61,580 nt of DNA from Mycobacterium alsense (GTDB lineage: Bacteria > Actinomycetota > Actinomycetes > Mycobacteriales > Mycobacteriaceae). Under the pieces are notes generated by a model. It was not told the origin of the DNA and did no database searches. It was given only the letters and a program-made list of their open reading frames with translations. Where the stretch lies: the NCBI RefSeq assembly GCF_002086635.1, contig NZ_MVHD01000031.1, positions 1 through 61,580 on the forward strand. Reading direction: 5' to 3'. The translations under genes were made by a program, and so were the position numbers. Of the stretch, positions 47,468 to 57,340 are shown piece by piece. Position 1 is the first letter of the stretch; the number at the start of each line of letters is the position of its first letter.

Positions 47468-47887
47468 ATGAAGCGCGGCGAACAGCTGGGTTTCGACGGT
47501 TTTGACGATGAAGGCCGCCCGGTCCTGATCACCTCCGCCGCCCCCTCCTACGAGGAAGAGCACCGTGCCCGGGTGCGTAAATACCTGACCCTGATGGCGT
47601 TTCGGGTACCGGCGCTGATCCTGGCCGCCGTCGCCTACGGCGCCTGGCACAACGGTCTGATCTCGCTGCTGATCGTGGCGGCCTCGGTGCCGCTGCCCTG
47701 GATGGCGGTGCTGATCGCCAACGACCGGCCACCCCGCCGTTCCGACGAGCCCCGCCGCTTCGACAGCGCCCGGCAGCGCACCCCGCTGTTCCCCAGGGCC
47801 GTGCAGCCTGCGCTGGAGCCTCGCCGACGCGAGGAGCCGCAGCCGCACCCGTGGACCCGTGACCACCGCGAAGACGGTTCCCGCTAA
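47468..47887 (+). CDS. DUF3099 membrane protein, Rv2709-type
   Basis: The product has about 139 residues. It opens with LITSAAPSYEEEHRARVRKY, the DUF3099 hallmark, then has two membrane helices (RVPALILAAVAYGAWH and ISLLIVAASVPLPWMAVLI) and a long, charged Arg/Pro-rich tail. Function is unknown. The ATG at 47468 is used here, but GGAGGA at 47433-47438 would also serve a GTG at 47450 that adds six residues. It lies upstream of sigB and reads toward it. Confidence 0.8.
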   Translation: MKRGEQLGFDGFDDEGRPVLITSAAPSYEEEHRARVRKYLTLMAFRVPALILAAVAYGAWHNGLISLLIVAASVPLPWMAVLIANDRPPRRSDEPRRFDSARQRTPLFPRAVQPALEPRRREEPQPHPWTRDHREDGSR

Positions 47888-47904
47888 GCGGCCACACGCC
47901 GCTG

Positions 47905-47923
47905 TTCTCAGGACATTCTCAGG
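47905..47923 (+). promoter_or_regulatory. MprA-type direct repeat upstream of sigB
   Basis: TTCTCAGG-N3-TTCTCAGG forms a perfect 8-bp direct repeat with a 3-base spacer, 19 bp in all. This is the form described for the box of the response regulator MprA, which is known to act on sigB and sigE in M. tuberculosis. It lies 80 bases upstream of the ECF-type promoter. Confidence 0.65.
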
Positions 47924-47936
47924 TCGCCGGCACATT

Positions 47937-47960
47937 TGTGCACGTCAATGTGCACGTCAA
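47937..47960. repeat. 12-bp tandem repeat upstream of sigB
   Basis: TGTGCACGTCAA occurs twice in immediate succession (47937-47948 and 47949-47960). Each copy contains the palindrome TGCA/GTGCAC. The pair sits between the MprA-type repeat and the sigB promoter, so it may be a second regulator site. Confidence 0.6.
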
Positions 47961-47984
47961 AGCGTGTGAGATCACGAAGGGACG

Positions 47985-48011
47985 GGAACTCCCAAGTCGG
48001 GTCTGTCGTTG
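47985..48011 (+). promoter_or_regulatory. ECF-type (SigE/SigH) promoter of sigB
   Basis: GGAAC at 47985-47989 and CGTTG at 48007-48011 are separated by 17 bases, the standard form for mycobacterial SigE/SigH/SigL promoters. sigB of M. tuberculosis is known to be transcribed from such a promoter. It lies about 40 bases before the sigB ATG. Confidence 0.75.
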
Positions 48012-48049
48012 AACGACATGACAGTACAAAGCCGATCGGGAGGGGCGCC

Positions 48050-49021
48050 ATGGCCGACTCGACTACAGGGGTCAGCACAAGCAGGTTCGAAGGCGATCTA
48101 GATGCCCAAAGCCCCGCCGCGGACTTGGTGCGCGTATATCTCAACGGCATTGGCAAGACGGCGCTGCTCAACGCGGCGGGCGAGGTCGAACTGGCCAAAC
48201 GCATTGAAGCCGGGCTCTATGCCGAGCATCTGCTCGCCACGCGGAAACGCCTCGGCGAGAACCGCAAACGCGATTTGCAGGCCGTCGTGCGCGATGGCGA
48301 GGCGGCGCGCCGCCACCTGCTGGAGGCGAACCTGCGTCTGGTCGTGTCGCTGGCCAAGCGCTACACGGGCCGCGGGATGCCGCTGCTGGACCTCATCCAG
48401 GAAGGCAACCTCGGCTTGATCCGCGCGATGGAAAAGTTCGACTACACAAAGGGATTCAAGTTTTCGACCTACGCCACATGGTGGATCCGCCAGGCCATCA
48501 CGCGCGGCATGGCCGACCAGAGCCGCACCATCCGCCTGCCGGTCCACCTGGTTGAGCAGGTCAACAAGCTGGCGCGGATCAAGCGGGAGATGCACCAGAA
48601 CCTGGGACGCGAAGCCACCGACGAGGAACTGGCCGCCGAGTCCGGGATCCCCGTCGAGAAGATCAACGACCTGCTCGAGCACAGCCGCGACCCGGTGAGC
48701 CTGGACATGCCCGTCGGCTCCGAGGAAGAGGCCCCGCTGGGCGATTTCATCGAGGACGCCGAAGCGATGTCGGCGGAGAACGCGGTGATCGCCGAGCTGC
48801 TGCACACCGACATCCGCAGCGTCCTGGCCACCCTCGACGAGCGCGAGCACCAGGTGATCCGACTGCGCTTCGGACTGGACGACGGCCAGCCACGCACCCT
48901 GGACCAGATCGGCAAGCTGTTCGGTCTGTCCCGCGAGCGGGTCCGCCAGATCGAGCGGGACGTGATGTCCAAGCTGCGCCACGGCGAGCGCGCCGACCGG
49001 CTGCGGTCGTACGCGAGCTGA
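48050..49021 (+). CDS. sigB: Principal-like sigma factor SigB
   Basis: The product has 323 residues and lacks the basic and acidic N-terminal regions of SigA. Region 1.2 is [20 protein letters not shown], region 2 has [19 protein letters not shown] and [17 protein letters not shown], and region 4 ends [20 protein letters not shown]. Regions 2 and 4 are nearly the same as in SigA, so promoter recognition overlaps. GGGAGGGG precedes the ATG at 48050. It is stress-induced in M. tuberculosis, and MprA-type and ECF-type signals upstream agree. Gene order sigB-ideR is conserved. Confidence 0.96.
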   Translation: MADSTTGVSTSRFEGDLDAQSPAADLVRVYLNGIGKTALLNAAGEVELAKRIEAGLYAEHLLATRKRLGENRKRDLQAVVRDGEAARRHLLEANLRLVVSLAKRYTGRGMPLLDLIQEGNLGLIRAMEKFDYTKGFKFSTYATWWIRQAITRGMADQSRTIRLPVHLVEQVNKLARIKREMHQNLGREATDEELAAESGIPVEKINDLLEHSRDPVSLDMPVGSEEEAPLGDFIEDAEAMSAENAVIAELLHTDIRSVLATLDEREHQVIRLRFGLDDGQPRTLDQIGKLFGLSRERVRQIERDVMSKLRHGERADRLRSYAS

Positions 49022-49209
49022 CGGCCGCCCCACGTGGCGATCGCGAGCGCGGCGGCGCCGCGCGACGCGGGCCGCCACCATCGGCACTAGAGCCAGGTAG
49101 CAAGACGGTATGCCCGCCGCGCCAGCGGCGGGCATACTGCTCGCCGGGGAACCGTTACACCCATTCGCGCAGCTGGGCAAGTAGACTCAGCGTCAATGGA
49201 GGGTGCTGG

Positions 49210-49905
49210 ATGAACGAGCTGGTTGATACCACCGAGATGTACCTGCGGACCATCTACGACCTCGAGGAAGAGGGCGTGACGCCGCTGCGTGCCCGGATCG
49301 CCGAACGCCTCGAGCAGAGCGGCCCCACCGTCAGCCAGACCGTGTCGCGGATGGAGCGGGACGGGCTCCTCCACGTGGCCGGCGACCGCCACCTGGAGCT
49401 CACCGACAAGGGCCGCGCTCTCGCGATCGCCGTGATGCGCAAGCACCGCCTCGCCGAGCGCTTGCTCGTCGACGTCATCGGGGTGCCCTGGGAAGAAGTG
49501 CACGCGGAGGCGTGCCGCTGGGAGCACGTGATGAGCGAGGACGTCGAACGCCGGCTGGTCAAGGTGCTCAACCACCCGACCACCTCGCCGTTCGGCAACC
49601 CGATCCCCGGGCTGCTGGACCTCGGCGTCGGCCCGGAGTCCGGCGCCGACGACGTCAACCTGGTCCGGTTGACCGAGCTCCCGGCCGGGTCGCCGGTGGC
49701 GGTCGTCGTCCGGCAGCTCACCGAGCACGTCCAGGGCGACATCGACCTGATCACCCGTTTGAAGGACGCCGGGGTCGTTCCCAACGCCAGGGTGACCGTC
49801 GAAACCAGCCCGGTCGGCGGCGGGGTCACCATCCTGATTCCCGGCCACGAGAACGTCACCCTGCCCCACGAGATGGCGCACGCCGTCAAGGTCGAAAAGG
49901 TCTGA
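49210..49905 (+). CDS. ideR: Iron-dependent repressor IdeR
   Basis: The product has 231 residues. The winged HTH is near residues 26-50 (RARIAERLEQSGPTVSQTVS). All metal ligands of the family are in place: Met10, His79, Glu83 and His98, Cys102, Glu105 and His106. The C-terminal SH3-like domain is present (GGGVTILIPGHENVTLPHEM). It represses iron uptake and activates storage when loaded with Fe2+. GGAGGG before the ATG fixes the start. TAGACT at 49182-49187 may be the -10. I saw no iron box in the window. Confidence 0.96.
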   Translation: MNELVDTTEMYLRTIYDLEEEGVTPLRARIAERLEQSGPTVSQTVSRMERDGLLHVAGDRHLELTDKGRALAIAVMRKHRLAERLLVDVIGVPWEEVHAEACRWEHVMSEDVERRLVKVLNHPTTSPFGNPIPGLLDLGVGPESGADDVNLVRLTELPAGSPVAVVVRQLTEHVQGDIDLITRLKDAGVVPNARVTVETSPVGGGVTILIPGHENVTLPHEMAHAVKVEKV

Positions 49906-49917
49906 CAGCGGCGGCCG

Positions 49918-50988
49918 CTACCCCGCGCGCTGCCCGAATGTTCGCCGCGGCGGCAGCCGCACACCCAGTCGCTTGGCCAGCCGGTAGCCGGTGACCGCCA
50001 GCTCCCGGATAGCCTCGGGCCCGATCCCGGACTGCAGCGCCTGATCCAGCATGCCGGCCATCCGATGGTTGGGGTCGCAGCGCAGCGCCGCCTCCAGCGA
50101 CACCCCCGCCAGCGGGCCGTCGCCGCGCGCGTACGCGCTGAACGCCAGCAACACCAGGGGCTCGACCCGCCACGGCCCGGGCAGGGTCCGCGCCAAGAGC
50201 GCCCACAGCGACTCGGCCTCGCTTGCGGTTTCGCCGACCGCCAGGCCGTACAGCGTGTCGCGCACGTGGATGTCGCGCAGCGCGCAGCCCAGCGCCGCGA
50301 GCTCGGAACCCGACGGCGTCGCCCCGCCGGCGACGCGGGCGGCGACGGCCATCGCCCTTTTCACGTCGCGCCGGGCGCAACCGGTGGGGTCGGAGCGATG
50401 CGCCATCCCGCGCTTCGCCTCCTGCCGCCGCAGGGCGCCGGCCAACTTGGCGCTGCGGGTCGGGTCCTCGACGGCGATGACGGCCTGCAGGTCGGAGCGG
50501 CGGCGGTAGAGCCGCCGTCCGTCGAGCACCGCCGCGGCGGCCACCGGGGACGCCGAGGGGTCGTCGATGATGCCGCCCGCGCCGCAGCCGTCCACACAGT
50601 GCCACCGCCCGCCCGCGGCCACCCGGTCCACCACGTGCGCGGCCCACAGCTCAATGTCGTGGAGCGACAAGGCTTTTGCCAGCGCCGCGCACAGCCGTCG
50701 GTGCTCCTCGTTGCACCCGGGGCAGGGCGCGCCCTCGGCGTCGACGATGACCGCGATCGCGGCCCGTGGCGTGGCCGCCGCGGCGATCTCGGCGAGGTGC
50801 CCGACCCCGTCGACGAGCCCCTCGGACAGGTCCACCCGCATCACCGCGCCGAGTTGCCCGTCGTCCACGGAGACCAGAACCAGTGAATTCTCCGGAACGA
50901 AGCCGAGAACGGCGGGCAGCGCGGCGATCAGCGCCGCGGGGCGGTTGAGGTCGAAGTCTGCGCGATGCGTAGGTCGTTGGTCTGTCAT
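49918..50988 (-). CDS. DUF4192 protein, Rv2712c-type
   Basis: The product has 356 residues. DUF4192 features are [20 protein letters not shown] near the N-terminus, [20 protein letters not shown] with a CxxC, and [20 protein letters not shown] with a TPR-like C-terminal part ([20 protein letters not shown]). It is a conserved actinobacterial family of unknown function. [12 protein letters not shown] at 50988 is used rather than a start three codons upstream. It converges on ideR with a 12-base gap. Confidence 0.85.
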   Translation of the reverse strand: MTDQRPTHRADFDLNRPAALIAALPAVLGFVPENSLVLVSVDDGQLGAVMRVDLSEGLVDGVGHLAEIAAAATPRAAIAVIVDAEGAPCPGCNEEHRRLCAALAKALSLHDIELWAAHVVDRVAAGGRWHCVDGCGAGGIIDDPSASPVAAAAVLDGRRLYRRRSDLQAVIAVEDPTRSAKLAGALRRQEAKRGMAHRSDPTGCARRDVKRAMAVAARVAGGATPSGSELAALGCALRDIHVRDTLYGLAVGETASEAESLWALLARTLPGPWRVEPLVLLAFSAYARGDGPLAGVSLEAALRCDPNHRMAGMLDQALQSGIGPEAIRELAVTGYRLAKRLGVRLPPRRTFGQRAG

Positions 50989-51092
50989 GGGCACCAACGC
51001 TGACGGCCGGCACCGTCGAGTCGTGCGCGCGCCGCGACATCCCGGCGCTCGTCTGTGGAGAAAGTCCCGACTGTGAGCCGTATCGTCTATCC

Positions 51093-52508
51093 ATGGGTTC
51101 GATGCAGGAGTACGACATCGTCGTCATCGGTTCGGGACCGGGCGGCCAGAAGGCCGCGATCGCCTCGGCCAAGCTGGGCAAGTCGGTCGCGATCGTCGAA
51201 CGCGGCCGGATGCTCGGCGGCGTCTGCGTCAACACCGGCACGATCCCCTCAAAGACGTTGCGCGAGGCCGTCCTTTACCTCACCGGCATGAACCAGCGCG
51301 AGCTGTACGGGGCCAGCTACCGCGTGAAGGACAGGATCACGCCGGCCGACCTGCTGGCGCGGACCCAACACGTGATCGGCAAGGAAATCGACGTGGTGCG
51401 CAACCAGTTGATGCGCAACCGGATCGACCTGCTGATCGGGCACGGCCGCTTCGTCGACCCGCACACGATCGTCGTCGAGGACCCGGGCCGCCGGGAGCTG
51501 ACCACGGTCAGCGGCGAATACATCGTCATCGCCACCGGCACCAGGCCGGCGCGGCCGTCCGGGGTCGAGTTCGACGAGGAACGGGTGCTCGACTCCGACG
51601 GCATCCTCGATCTCAAGTCGCTGCCGGCGTCGATGGTCGTCGTCGGCGCCGGCGTGATCGGCATCGAGTACGCCTCGATGTTCGCCGCGCTGGGCACCAA
51701 GGTCACCGTCGTGGAAAAGCGCGACAACATGCTGGACTTCTGCGATCCCGAGGTCGTCGAGGCGCTGAAGTTCCACCTGCGCGACCTGGCGGTGACCTTC
51801 CGGTTCGGCGAGGAGGTGACCGCCGTCGACGTCGGCGCCGCGGGCACCGTCACCACGTTGGCCAGCGGTAAGCAGATTCCCGCCGAGACGGTCATGTACT
51901 CCGCGGGACGCCAGGGCCAAACCGACCACCTCGACCTGCACAACGCCGGGCTCGAGGTCGAGGGCCGCGGCCGCATCTGGGTCGACGGGACGTTCCAGAC
52001 CAAGGTGGAGCACATCTATGCCGTCGGCGACGTGATCGGCTTCCCGGCCCTGGCCGCGACGTCGATGGAACAGGGCCGGCTGGCCGCCTACCACGCGTTC
52101 GGCGAGCCCACGGACGGCATCACCGACCTACAGCCAATCGGCATCTATTCGATCCCCGAGATCTCCTATGTGGGGGCCACCGAGGTGGAGCTGACCAAGA
52201 ACGCGATCCCGTACGAGGTGGGGGTCGCCCGGTACAAAGAGTTGGCCCGCGGCCAGATCGCCGGCGACTCCTACGGCATGCTCAAGCTGCTGGTGTCCAC
52301 CGAGGACCGCAAGCTGCTCGGGGTGCACATCTTCGGCACCAGCGCGACCGAGATGGTGCACATCGGGCAGGCGGTGATGGGCTGCGGCGGCACCATCGAC
52401 TATCTGGTCGACGCGGTGTTCAACTACCCGACGTTCTCCGAGGCCTACAAGGTCGCCGCGCTGGACGTGACCAACAAGATGCGCGCGCTCAGCCAGTTCC
52501 GGCGCTGA
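51093..52508 (+). CDS. sthA: Soluble pyridine nucleotide transhydrogenase SthA
   Basis: The product has 471 residues of the flavoprotein disulfide-reductase family. The FAD motif is [20 protein letters not shown]. The second dinucleotide motif is [20 protein letters not shown], and [20 protein letters not shown] follows. Where disulfide reductases have two redox cysteines, it reads [14 protein letters not shown], so only one is present, as in other SthA proteins. It moves hydride between NADPH and NAD+. TATCGT (51081-51086) lies six bases before the ATG and no Shine-Dalgarno is visible, suggesting a leaderless mRNA. Rv2713 is the orthologue. Confidence 0.9.
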   Translation: MGSMQEYDIVVIGSGPGGQKAAIASAKLGKSVAIVERGRMLGGVCVNTGTIPSKTLREAVLYLTGMNQRELYGASYRVKDRITPADLLARTQHVIGKEIDVVRNQLMRNRIDLLIGHGRFVDPHTIVVEDPGRRELTTVSGEYIVIATGTRPARPSGVEFDEERVLDSDGILDLKSLPASMVVVGAGVIGIEYASMFAALGTKVTVVEKRDNMLDFCDPEVVEALKFHLRDLAVTFRFGEEVTAVDVGAAGTVTTLASGKQIPAETVMYSAGRQGQTDHLDLHNAGLEVEGRGRIWVDGTFQTKVEHIYAVGDVIGFPALAATSMEQGRLAAYHAFGEPTDGITDLQPIGIYSIPEISYVGATEVELTKNAIPYEVGVARYKELARGQIAGDSYGMLKLLVSTEDRKLLGVHIFGTSATEMVHIGQAVMGCGGTIDYLVDAVFNYPTFSEAYKVAALDVTNKMRALSQFRR

Positions 52509-52511
52509 TAC

Positions 52512-53336
52512 TCAGCAGCTGTCGTCGAGGTCGTTGGGCACCGGGTCGCCGGGACCGCCGGCCTCGGCGCGGGCCAAAAGCTGCGCGGTCTGCGCGTCGA
52601 ACGGGGCGGAGTACGACACGTCCGCGGCGCACCCGCCGCGCTGGAAGCCGCCGATCAGGCCGGTGAGGGTGGTGCCGCTGATCCAGGGCGCGCCGCTGGT
52701 GCCGTCGACCAGCCCCTCGCACGGGAACGCGGGAAACCCGCCGTCGTTGACCGAGGTGTTGGCCGCGCAGCCGATCGGGTTGCCGCCGATGCCGGCCGGA
52801 TAGCCCAGCACGGTGACGTGGGTGCCCGGCGGCGGCGCGGCGCCCAGCGTCAGCGCCAATCCCACGCGCGACTCGACCGGCACGCCGGCGTCGTTGCTGA
52901 CCCGCATGATCGCGTAGTCCGCGTGCGGGTCCTTGCCGGCGGCCCAGCGGGGATCGACGTAGACGGCGTCGGCCTTCCACATGTCGGCGGGGGCCGGCGC
53001 GGCGTCACCGGCGAATCCGGGAACGAAGATCAGCTTGGCGGCCCCGGCCAGGCAGTGCGCGGCGGTGATCACCAGGTTGCCGGTCGCCGAGTGCACCACG
53101 GAACCCGTGCACACGTGCAGCGGTCCCTCGTTGACGAAGATCGCGCCGACGCGCCGGTCGGGCTCCACCGGTCCCGCGACCGCCGTCTGCTGGGGCTGGC
53201 TGAGCCGCTGCACCGGCTTCGTGGCCACCGGCGTGGTCACCTCGGGGCGCGCCGAAGGTTCGGCGGGCCGGGTGCACGACGTCAGCAACGTCGCCAGGCC
53301 GACCCCCGAGCACAGCAACAGCATCGGTATGCGCAT
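52512..53336 (-). CDS. Exported trypsin-like serine protease, probable lipoprotein
   Basis: The product has 274 residues. The signal ends in a lipobox ATLLTSC, followed by a Pro/Thr-rich linker. The S1-type catalytic residues are all present: His in LVITAAHCLAG, Asp in HADYAIMRVS and Ser in LVDGTSGAPWISG. Cysteines CTGS, AAHC, IGCAAN, FPCEG and GGCAAD support disulfides. It resembles V8/trypsin-like proteases of actinobacteria. The ATG at 53336 begins the signal peptide. It lies between sthA and the PAC2 gene, adjacent in M. tuberculosis as I recall, so it looks like an accessory insertion or a loss elsewhere. Confidence 0.85.
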   Translation of the reverse strand: MRIPMLLLCSGVGLATLLTSCTRPAEPSARPEVTTPVATKPVQRLSQPQQTAVAGPVEPDRRVGAIFVNEGPLHVCTGSVVHSATGNLVITAAHCLAGAAKLIFVPGFAGDAAPAPADMWKADAVYVDPRWAAGKDPHADYAIMRVSNDAGVPVESRVGLALTLGAAPPPGTHVTVLGYPAGIGGNPIGCAANTSVNDGGFPAFPCEGLVDGTSGAPWISGTTLTGLIGGFQRGGCAADVSYSAPFDAQTAQLLARAEAGGPGDPVPNDLDDSC

Positions 53337-53497
53337 TTGGTGTCCATCATGCCCGACCCCGGGGTGGGCGGGCACGACGCCGCGCGCCCCGGCGCGCCCC
53401 CCGGTTTGCTGTTCGCTGTTTCAATAGGGGGTGCCCGCCGATTCAGGCGACACTGGGTAGGGCACCCTGGAGAGATTCCCGAGAGGAGGACACCCCG

Positions 53498-54469
53498 ATG
53501 GCCCGCCATCAAAGCCCGGACGACGACTACGAGCCAGGGCAGCCCGGGATGTACGAGCTCGAGTTCCCGGCGCCCCAGTTGTCGACGGCCGACGGTCGTG
53601 GCCCGGTGTTGGTGCACGCTTTGGAGGGTTTCTCCGACGCCGGTCACGCGATTCGCCTGGCCGCAAGGCACTTGCGCGCCGCCCTGGACACCGAGCTCGT
53701 CGCGTCCTTCGCGATCGACGAATTGCTGGACTATCGCTCGCGGCGGCCGTTGATGACCTTCAAGACCGACCACTTCACCAACTACGACGATCCGGAGCTG
53801 AGCCTCTACGCGCTGCGCGACGGCGCCGGCAACCCGTTCCTGCTGCTGGCCGGCATGGAGCCGGACCTGAAGTGGGAGCGTTTCGTCACCGCCGTGCGCC
53901 TGCTGGCCGAGCGGCTGGGCGTGCGCCGCACCATCGGCCTGGGCACCGTGCCGATGGCGGTGCCGCACACGCGGCCGGTCACGCTGACGGCGCATTCGAA
54001 CAACAAGGAGCTGATCGCCGAGTTCCAGCCGTGGATTACGGAGATCCAGGTTCCCGGCAGCGCGTCCAACCTGCTGGAGTACCGCATGGGCCAGCACGGC
54101 CACGAGGTCGTCGGCTTCACCGTGCACGTTCCGCACTACCTGACGCAGACGGACTACCCGGCCGCGGCCCAGGCGCTGCTCGAGCAGGTGGCCAAGAGCG
54201 GATCGCTCGAGCTGCCGCTGTCGGCGCTGACCGAGGCCGCGGCCGAGATCCGGGCCAAGATCGACGAGCAGGTGCAGGCCAGTGCGGAAGTGGCTCAGGT
54301 GGTGGCCGCGCTCGAGCGCCAGTACGATGCCTTCATCGACGCTCAGGAGAACAGGTCGTTACTGACTCAGGACGGGGACCTGCCTAGCGGCGACGAGCTC
54401 GGCGCCGAGTTCGAGCGATTCCTCGCCCAGCAGGCGGAGAAGAAGCGCGACGACGACGACCAGGCTTGA
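53498..54469 (+). CDS. PAC2-family protein, Rv2714-type
   Basis: The product has 323 residues. The PAC2 (proteasome assembly chaperone 2) fold is shown by VLVHALEGFSDAGHAIRLAA, FDYRSRRP-like LLDYRSRRPLMTF, LLLAGMEPDLKWERFVTAV and VGFTVHVPHYLTQTDYPAAA. The C-terminal 90 residues are helical and charged (RAKIDEQVQASAEVAQVVAA). The crystal structure of Rv2714 has been reported, but its role is unclear; mycobacteria have a proteasome, so an assembly role is possible. GAGAGG precedes the ATG. The next gene starts 46 bases later. Confidence 0.88.
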   Translation: MARHQSPDDDYEPGQPGMYELEFPAPQLSTADGRGPVLVHALEGFSDAGHAIRLAARHLRAALDTELVASFAIDELLDYRSRRPLMTFKTDHFTNYDDPELSLYALRDGAGNPFLLLAGMEPDLKWERFVTAVRLLAERLGVRRTIGLGTVPMAVPHTRPVTLTAHSNNKELIAEFQPWITEIQVPGSASNLLEYRMGQHGHEVVGFTVHVPHYLTQTDYPAAAQALLEQVAKSGSLELPLSALTEAAAEIRAKIDEQVQASAEVAQVVAALERQYDAFIDAQENRSLLTQDGDLPSGDELGAEFERFLAQQAEKKRDDDDQA

Positions 54470-54515
54470 GTCGTTTACCAGCCCGTCTCGCGGGCCGACA
54501 CCAAGGGCGGCGCAG

Positions 54516-55547
54516 TTGACCGAGCGGAAGCGCAAGCGCAATCTTCGCCCGGTGCGTGAGGTCACCGCGCCCACGCTCGAGTTCCGCACCATCCACGGGT
54601 ACCAGCGCGCCTACCGGATCGCCGGTTCGGGCCCGGCGATCCTGCTGATCCACGGCATCGGCGACAACTCCACCACCTGGAATGCCGTGCAGGCCAAGCT
54701 CGCCCAGCGATTCACGGTCATCGCCCCCGACCTTTTGGGCCACGGGAAATCCGACAAGCCGCGCGCCGACTACTCGGTGGCCGCCTACGCCAACGGGATG
54801 CGCGACCTGCTGTCCGTGCTCGACATCGAGCGCGTGACCCTCGTCGGCCACTCGCTGGGCGGCGGGGTGGCCATGCAATTCGCCTACCAGTTCCCGCATC
54901 TGGTGGACCGCCTGATCCTGGTCGCCGCCGGCGGCGTCACCAAGGACGTCAACGTCGCCTTCCGGTTGGCGTCGTTGCCGATGGGCAGCGAGGCCCTGGC
55001 GTTGCTGCGGCTGCCGCTGGTGCTGCCGGCGGTTCAGCTGGTGGGCAAGCTGGCCGGGGTGGTGATCGGCTCGACCGGGCTGGGCCGCGACCTGCCCAAC
55101 GTGCTGCGGATCCTCGACGACCTGCCCGAGCCGACGGCCTCGGCGGCGTTCAGCCGGACCCTGCGGGCCGTGGTGGACTGGCGCGGGCAGATCGTCACCA
55201 TGCTGGACCGATGTTATTTGACCGAGGCCATCCCGGTGCAGATCATCTGGGGCACCAAGGATGTGGTGGTTCCCGCCCGACACGCGTGGATGGCACACGC
55301 CGCGATGCCCGGCTCCCGCCTCGAAATCTTCGAAGGCTCAGGCCACTTCCCGTTTCACGACGATCCCGCCCGCTTCATCGACGTCGTCCAGCGCTTCATC
55401 GACACCACCCAGCCCGCCGAATACGACCAGGACGCCCTGCGGGCGCTGCTCCGCTCCGGCGGCGGCGCGAAGACCGTCACCGGTCCCGCCGACACGCGCG
55501 TGGCCGTCCTCAACGCCATCGGCTCCGACGAACGCAGCGCCACCTGA
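54516..55547 (+). CDS. Alpha/beta hydrolase, Rv2715-type
   Basis: The product has 343 residues. The oxyanion-hole motif is ILLIHGIGDNSTTWN, the nucleophile elbow is LVGHSLGGGVAMQFAYQFP with Ser intact, the acid is in IIWGTKDVVVPARH, and the His is in FEGSGHFPFHDDP. All three catalytic residues are present, so it is an active esterase, C-C hydrolase or similar; the substrate is unknown. The start is a TTG at 54516. It lies between the PAC2 gene and the PhzF-like gene with gaps of 46 and 6 bases, so an operon is likely. Confidence 0.85.
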   Translation: MTERKRKRNLRPVREVTAPTLEFRTIHGYQRAYRIAGSGPAILLIHGIGDNSTTWNAVQAKLAQRFTVIAPDLLGHGKSDKPRADYSVAAYANGMRDLLSVLDIERVTLVGHSLGGGVAMQFAYQFPHLVDRLILVAAGGVTKDVNVAFRLASLPMGSEALALLRLPLVLPAVQLVGKLAGVVIGSTGLGRDLPNVLRILDDLPEPTASAAFSRTLRAVVDWRGQIVTMLDRCYLTEAIPVQIIWGTKDVVVPARHAWMAHAAMPGSRLEIFEGSGHFPFHDDPARFIDVVQRFIDTTQPAEYDQDALRALLRSGGGAKTVTGPADTRVAVLNAIGSDERSAT

Positions 55548-55553
55548 TCCACC

Positions 55554-56294
55554 ATGGCCATCGACGTGGCGGTCATGCGCGTGTTCACCGATCCCGACGG
55601 GAATTTCGGTAACCCGCTCGGCGTGGTGTCGGTGTCTCCCGCCGACCCCGCCAGCCAGCTCGCACCGCCGGACCGGCAGCGCCTGGCGGCCCAGTTGGGT
55701 TACAGCGAAACCACTTTCGTCGACCTGCCGGGCGCCGGTTCGACCACGGCGCACGCGCGGATCTACACCCCGCGCACCGAAATCCCGTTCGCCGGGCACC
55801 CGACCGTCGGCGCCGCATGGTGGCTGCGCGAAAACGGTTGGCCGGTCAAGACTTTGCAGGTGCCGGCCGGCATCGTGCAGGTGAGTCACGCCGCGGGCGC
55901 GACGGGCGAATTCACCGCCATCACCGCGCGCTCGGAGTGGGCCCCGGAGTTCGCCATCCACGAATTCGATTCCGCGGACGACGTCTTGGCCGCCGACCCG
56001 GCCGACTTCCCCGCCGACACGGCGCACTACCTGTGGGCGTGGCTGGATCGGGAAGCCGGGTCGCTGCGCGCCCGGATGTTCGCCGCGAACCTCGGTGTGC
56101 CGGAAGACGAGGCGACCGGCTCGGCGGCGATGCGGATCACCGACTACCTCAGCCGCGGCCTGCGCATCATCCAGGGCAACGGATCGGTCATCGAGACCAC
56201 GTGGAACCCCGAGGGCTGGGTCGGGGTCGCCGGGCGCGTCGTCGCCGACGGGGTCAGGCGGATCGAACTCAGCGCCGGCGCAACACCGCGGTGA
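55554..56294 (+). CDS. PhzF-fold isomerase-like protein, Rv2716-type
   Basis: The product has 246 residues, slightly short for the family. PhzF features are [16 protein letters not shown], the glutamate-containing [26 protein letters not shown], and the second-half motif [17 protein letters not shown]. In PhzF these lobes surround a Glu that drives isomerisation, and here that Glu is conserved. The real substrate of most family members is unknown. The 3' end overlaps the convergent nitrobindin gene by 26 bases. Confidence 0.87.
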   Translation: MAIDVAVMRVFTDPDGNFGNPLGVVSVSPADPASQLAPPDRQRLAAQLGYSETTFVDLPGAGSTTAHARIYTPRTEIPFAGHPTVGAAWWLRENGWPVKTLQVPAGIVQVSHAAGATGEFTAITARSEWAPEFAIHEFDSADDVLAADPADFPADTAHYLWAWLDREAGSLRARMFAANLGVPEDEATGSAAMRITDYLSRGLRIIQGNGSVIETTWNPEGWVGVAGRVVADGVRRIELSAGATPR

Positions 56295-56760
56295 GGTGGT
56301 TTTGCAGGGGCTGCCCGACCGCACCCATGGCCACCGAGTAGGACAGCTCGTCGCCCTCGAGGCGCAACGAACGACCAAGCGCGGTCACCTCTTTGGCGCT
56401 GGGTGCCAGCCCGATCGTCCCGCCGGGACTCGTGGACAGCTCGAGCTCGATGCGCCCGCCGGTCACCGCATAGGTGCCCACCTCGATCTCGGTGATGCCG
56501 CTCGGATGCACGAGGACCCACTCGAGTTGGCCTGGCCGCGGGGCCCGCAGATATCCGGCCTCGGCATGCAGCGGCTTGCCGTCGGCCACCGCCTTGGTCT
56601 TCTGGGTGTAGGCCAGAAACGGCTTGCCCACGTGGGAGAAGACGACTTCCTCGACGTAGTCGAAGGGCTCGATCGTCGGGTACTTGCCCGAACCCTGACC
56701 GCCCCACGTGCCCAGCAACGGGGCGAGCGCTTCGAGATCGGGGTGCAGGTCGGGAGGCAT
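56269..56760 (-). CDS. Nitrobindin, heme-binding beta-barrel protein
   Basis: The product has 163 residues, a ten-stranded barrel. The N-terminal hallmark is [19 protein letters not shown] (GxWxGxG type), followed by [20 protein letters not shown]. The C-terminal [10 protein letters not shown] carries the His expected to bind heme iron. Mycobacterial nitrobindin (Rv2717c) holds ferric heme and isomerises peroxynitrite to nitrate or binds NO. It overlaps phzF tail to tail by 26 bases and lies 36 bases downstream of nrdR. Confidence 0.9.
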   Translation of the reverse strand: MPPDLHPDLEALAPLLGTWGGQGSGKYPTIEPFDYVEEVVFSHVGKPFLAYTQKTKAVADGKPLHAEAGYLRAPRPGQLEWVLVHPSGITEIEVGTYAVTGGRIELELSTSPGGTIGLAPSAKEVTALGRSLRLEGDELSYSVAMGAVGQPLQNHLTAVLRRR

Positions 56761-56796
56761 GAAAACAGCCTAGCGAGTTGGCCGGTGCCGGTCCCG

Positions 56797-57261
56797 TCAG
56801 CCGGGAGCCGACACGTTGCGGTGCGCGCGCAGGGCCTCGATCTCCCGCTCGAAGTCCTCCGCGGACGAGAACGACCGGTACACCGAGGCGAACCGCAGGT
56901 AGGCAACCTCGTCGAGATCGCGCAGCGGGCCCAGGATGGCCAGGCCGACCTCGTGGCTGGGTACCTCGGGCGATCCCGCGGCGCGCACGGTGTCCTCCAC
57001 CTGCTGGGCGAGCAGATTCAGCGCGTCGTCGTCGACCTGACGGCCCTGGCACGCCCGGCGCACCCCGCTGATGACCTTCTCCCGGCTGAACGGCTCGGTG
57101 ACACCGCTGCGCTTGACCACCGCCAACACCGCGGTTTCGACGGTCGTGAAACGCCGTCCGCACTCGGGGCACGACCGGCGGCGCCGAATCGCCTGGCCTT
57201 CATCGGTTTCGCGCGAGTCGATCACGCGGGAGTCGGGGTGGCGGCAGAACGGACAGTGCAT
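56797..57261 (-). CDS. nrdR: Ribonucleotide reductase repressor NrdR
   Basis: The product has 154 residues. The N-terminal zinc ribbon has CPFC and CPEC ([18 protein letters not shown], then [13 protein letters not shown]). The ATP-cone follows ([20 protein letters not shown]). It senses the ATP/dATP balance and represses ribonucleotide reductase genes. Rv2718c is the orthologue. The ATG at 57261 starts the zinc ribbon. It lies between chiZ and the nitrobindin gene on the same strand, next to lexA, so two DNA-metabolism regulators are neighbours. Confidence 0.95.
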   Translation of the reverse strand: MHCPFCRHPDSRVIDSRETDEGQAIRRRRSCPECGRRFTTVETAVLAVVKRSGVTEPFSREKVISGVRRACQGRQVDDDALNLLAQQVEDTVRAAGSPEVPSHEVGLAILGPLRDLDEVAYLRFASVYRSFSSAEDFEREIEALRAHRNVSAPG

Positions 57262-57340
57262 GACCGCTCCTTCGCCGTGCTCACCTAGGGTCGCAGAACG
57301 CCGCAGAACACTGAAAGCGTACCCGCGCCTCACCCCCGGG

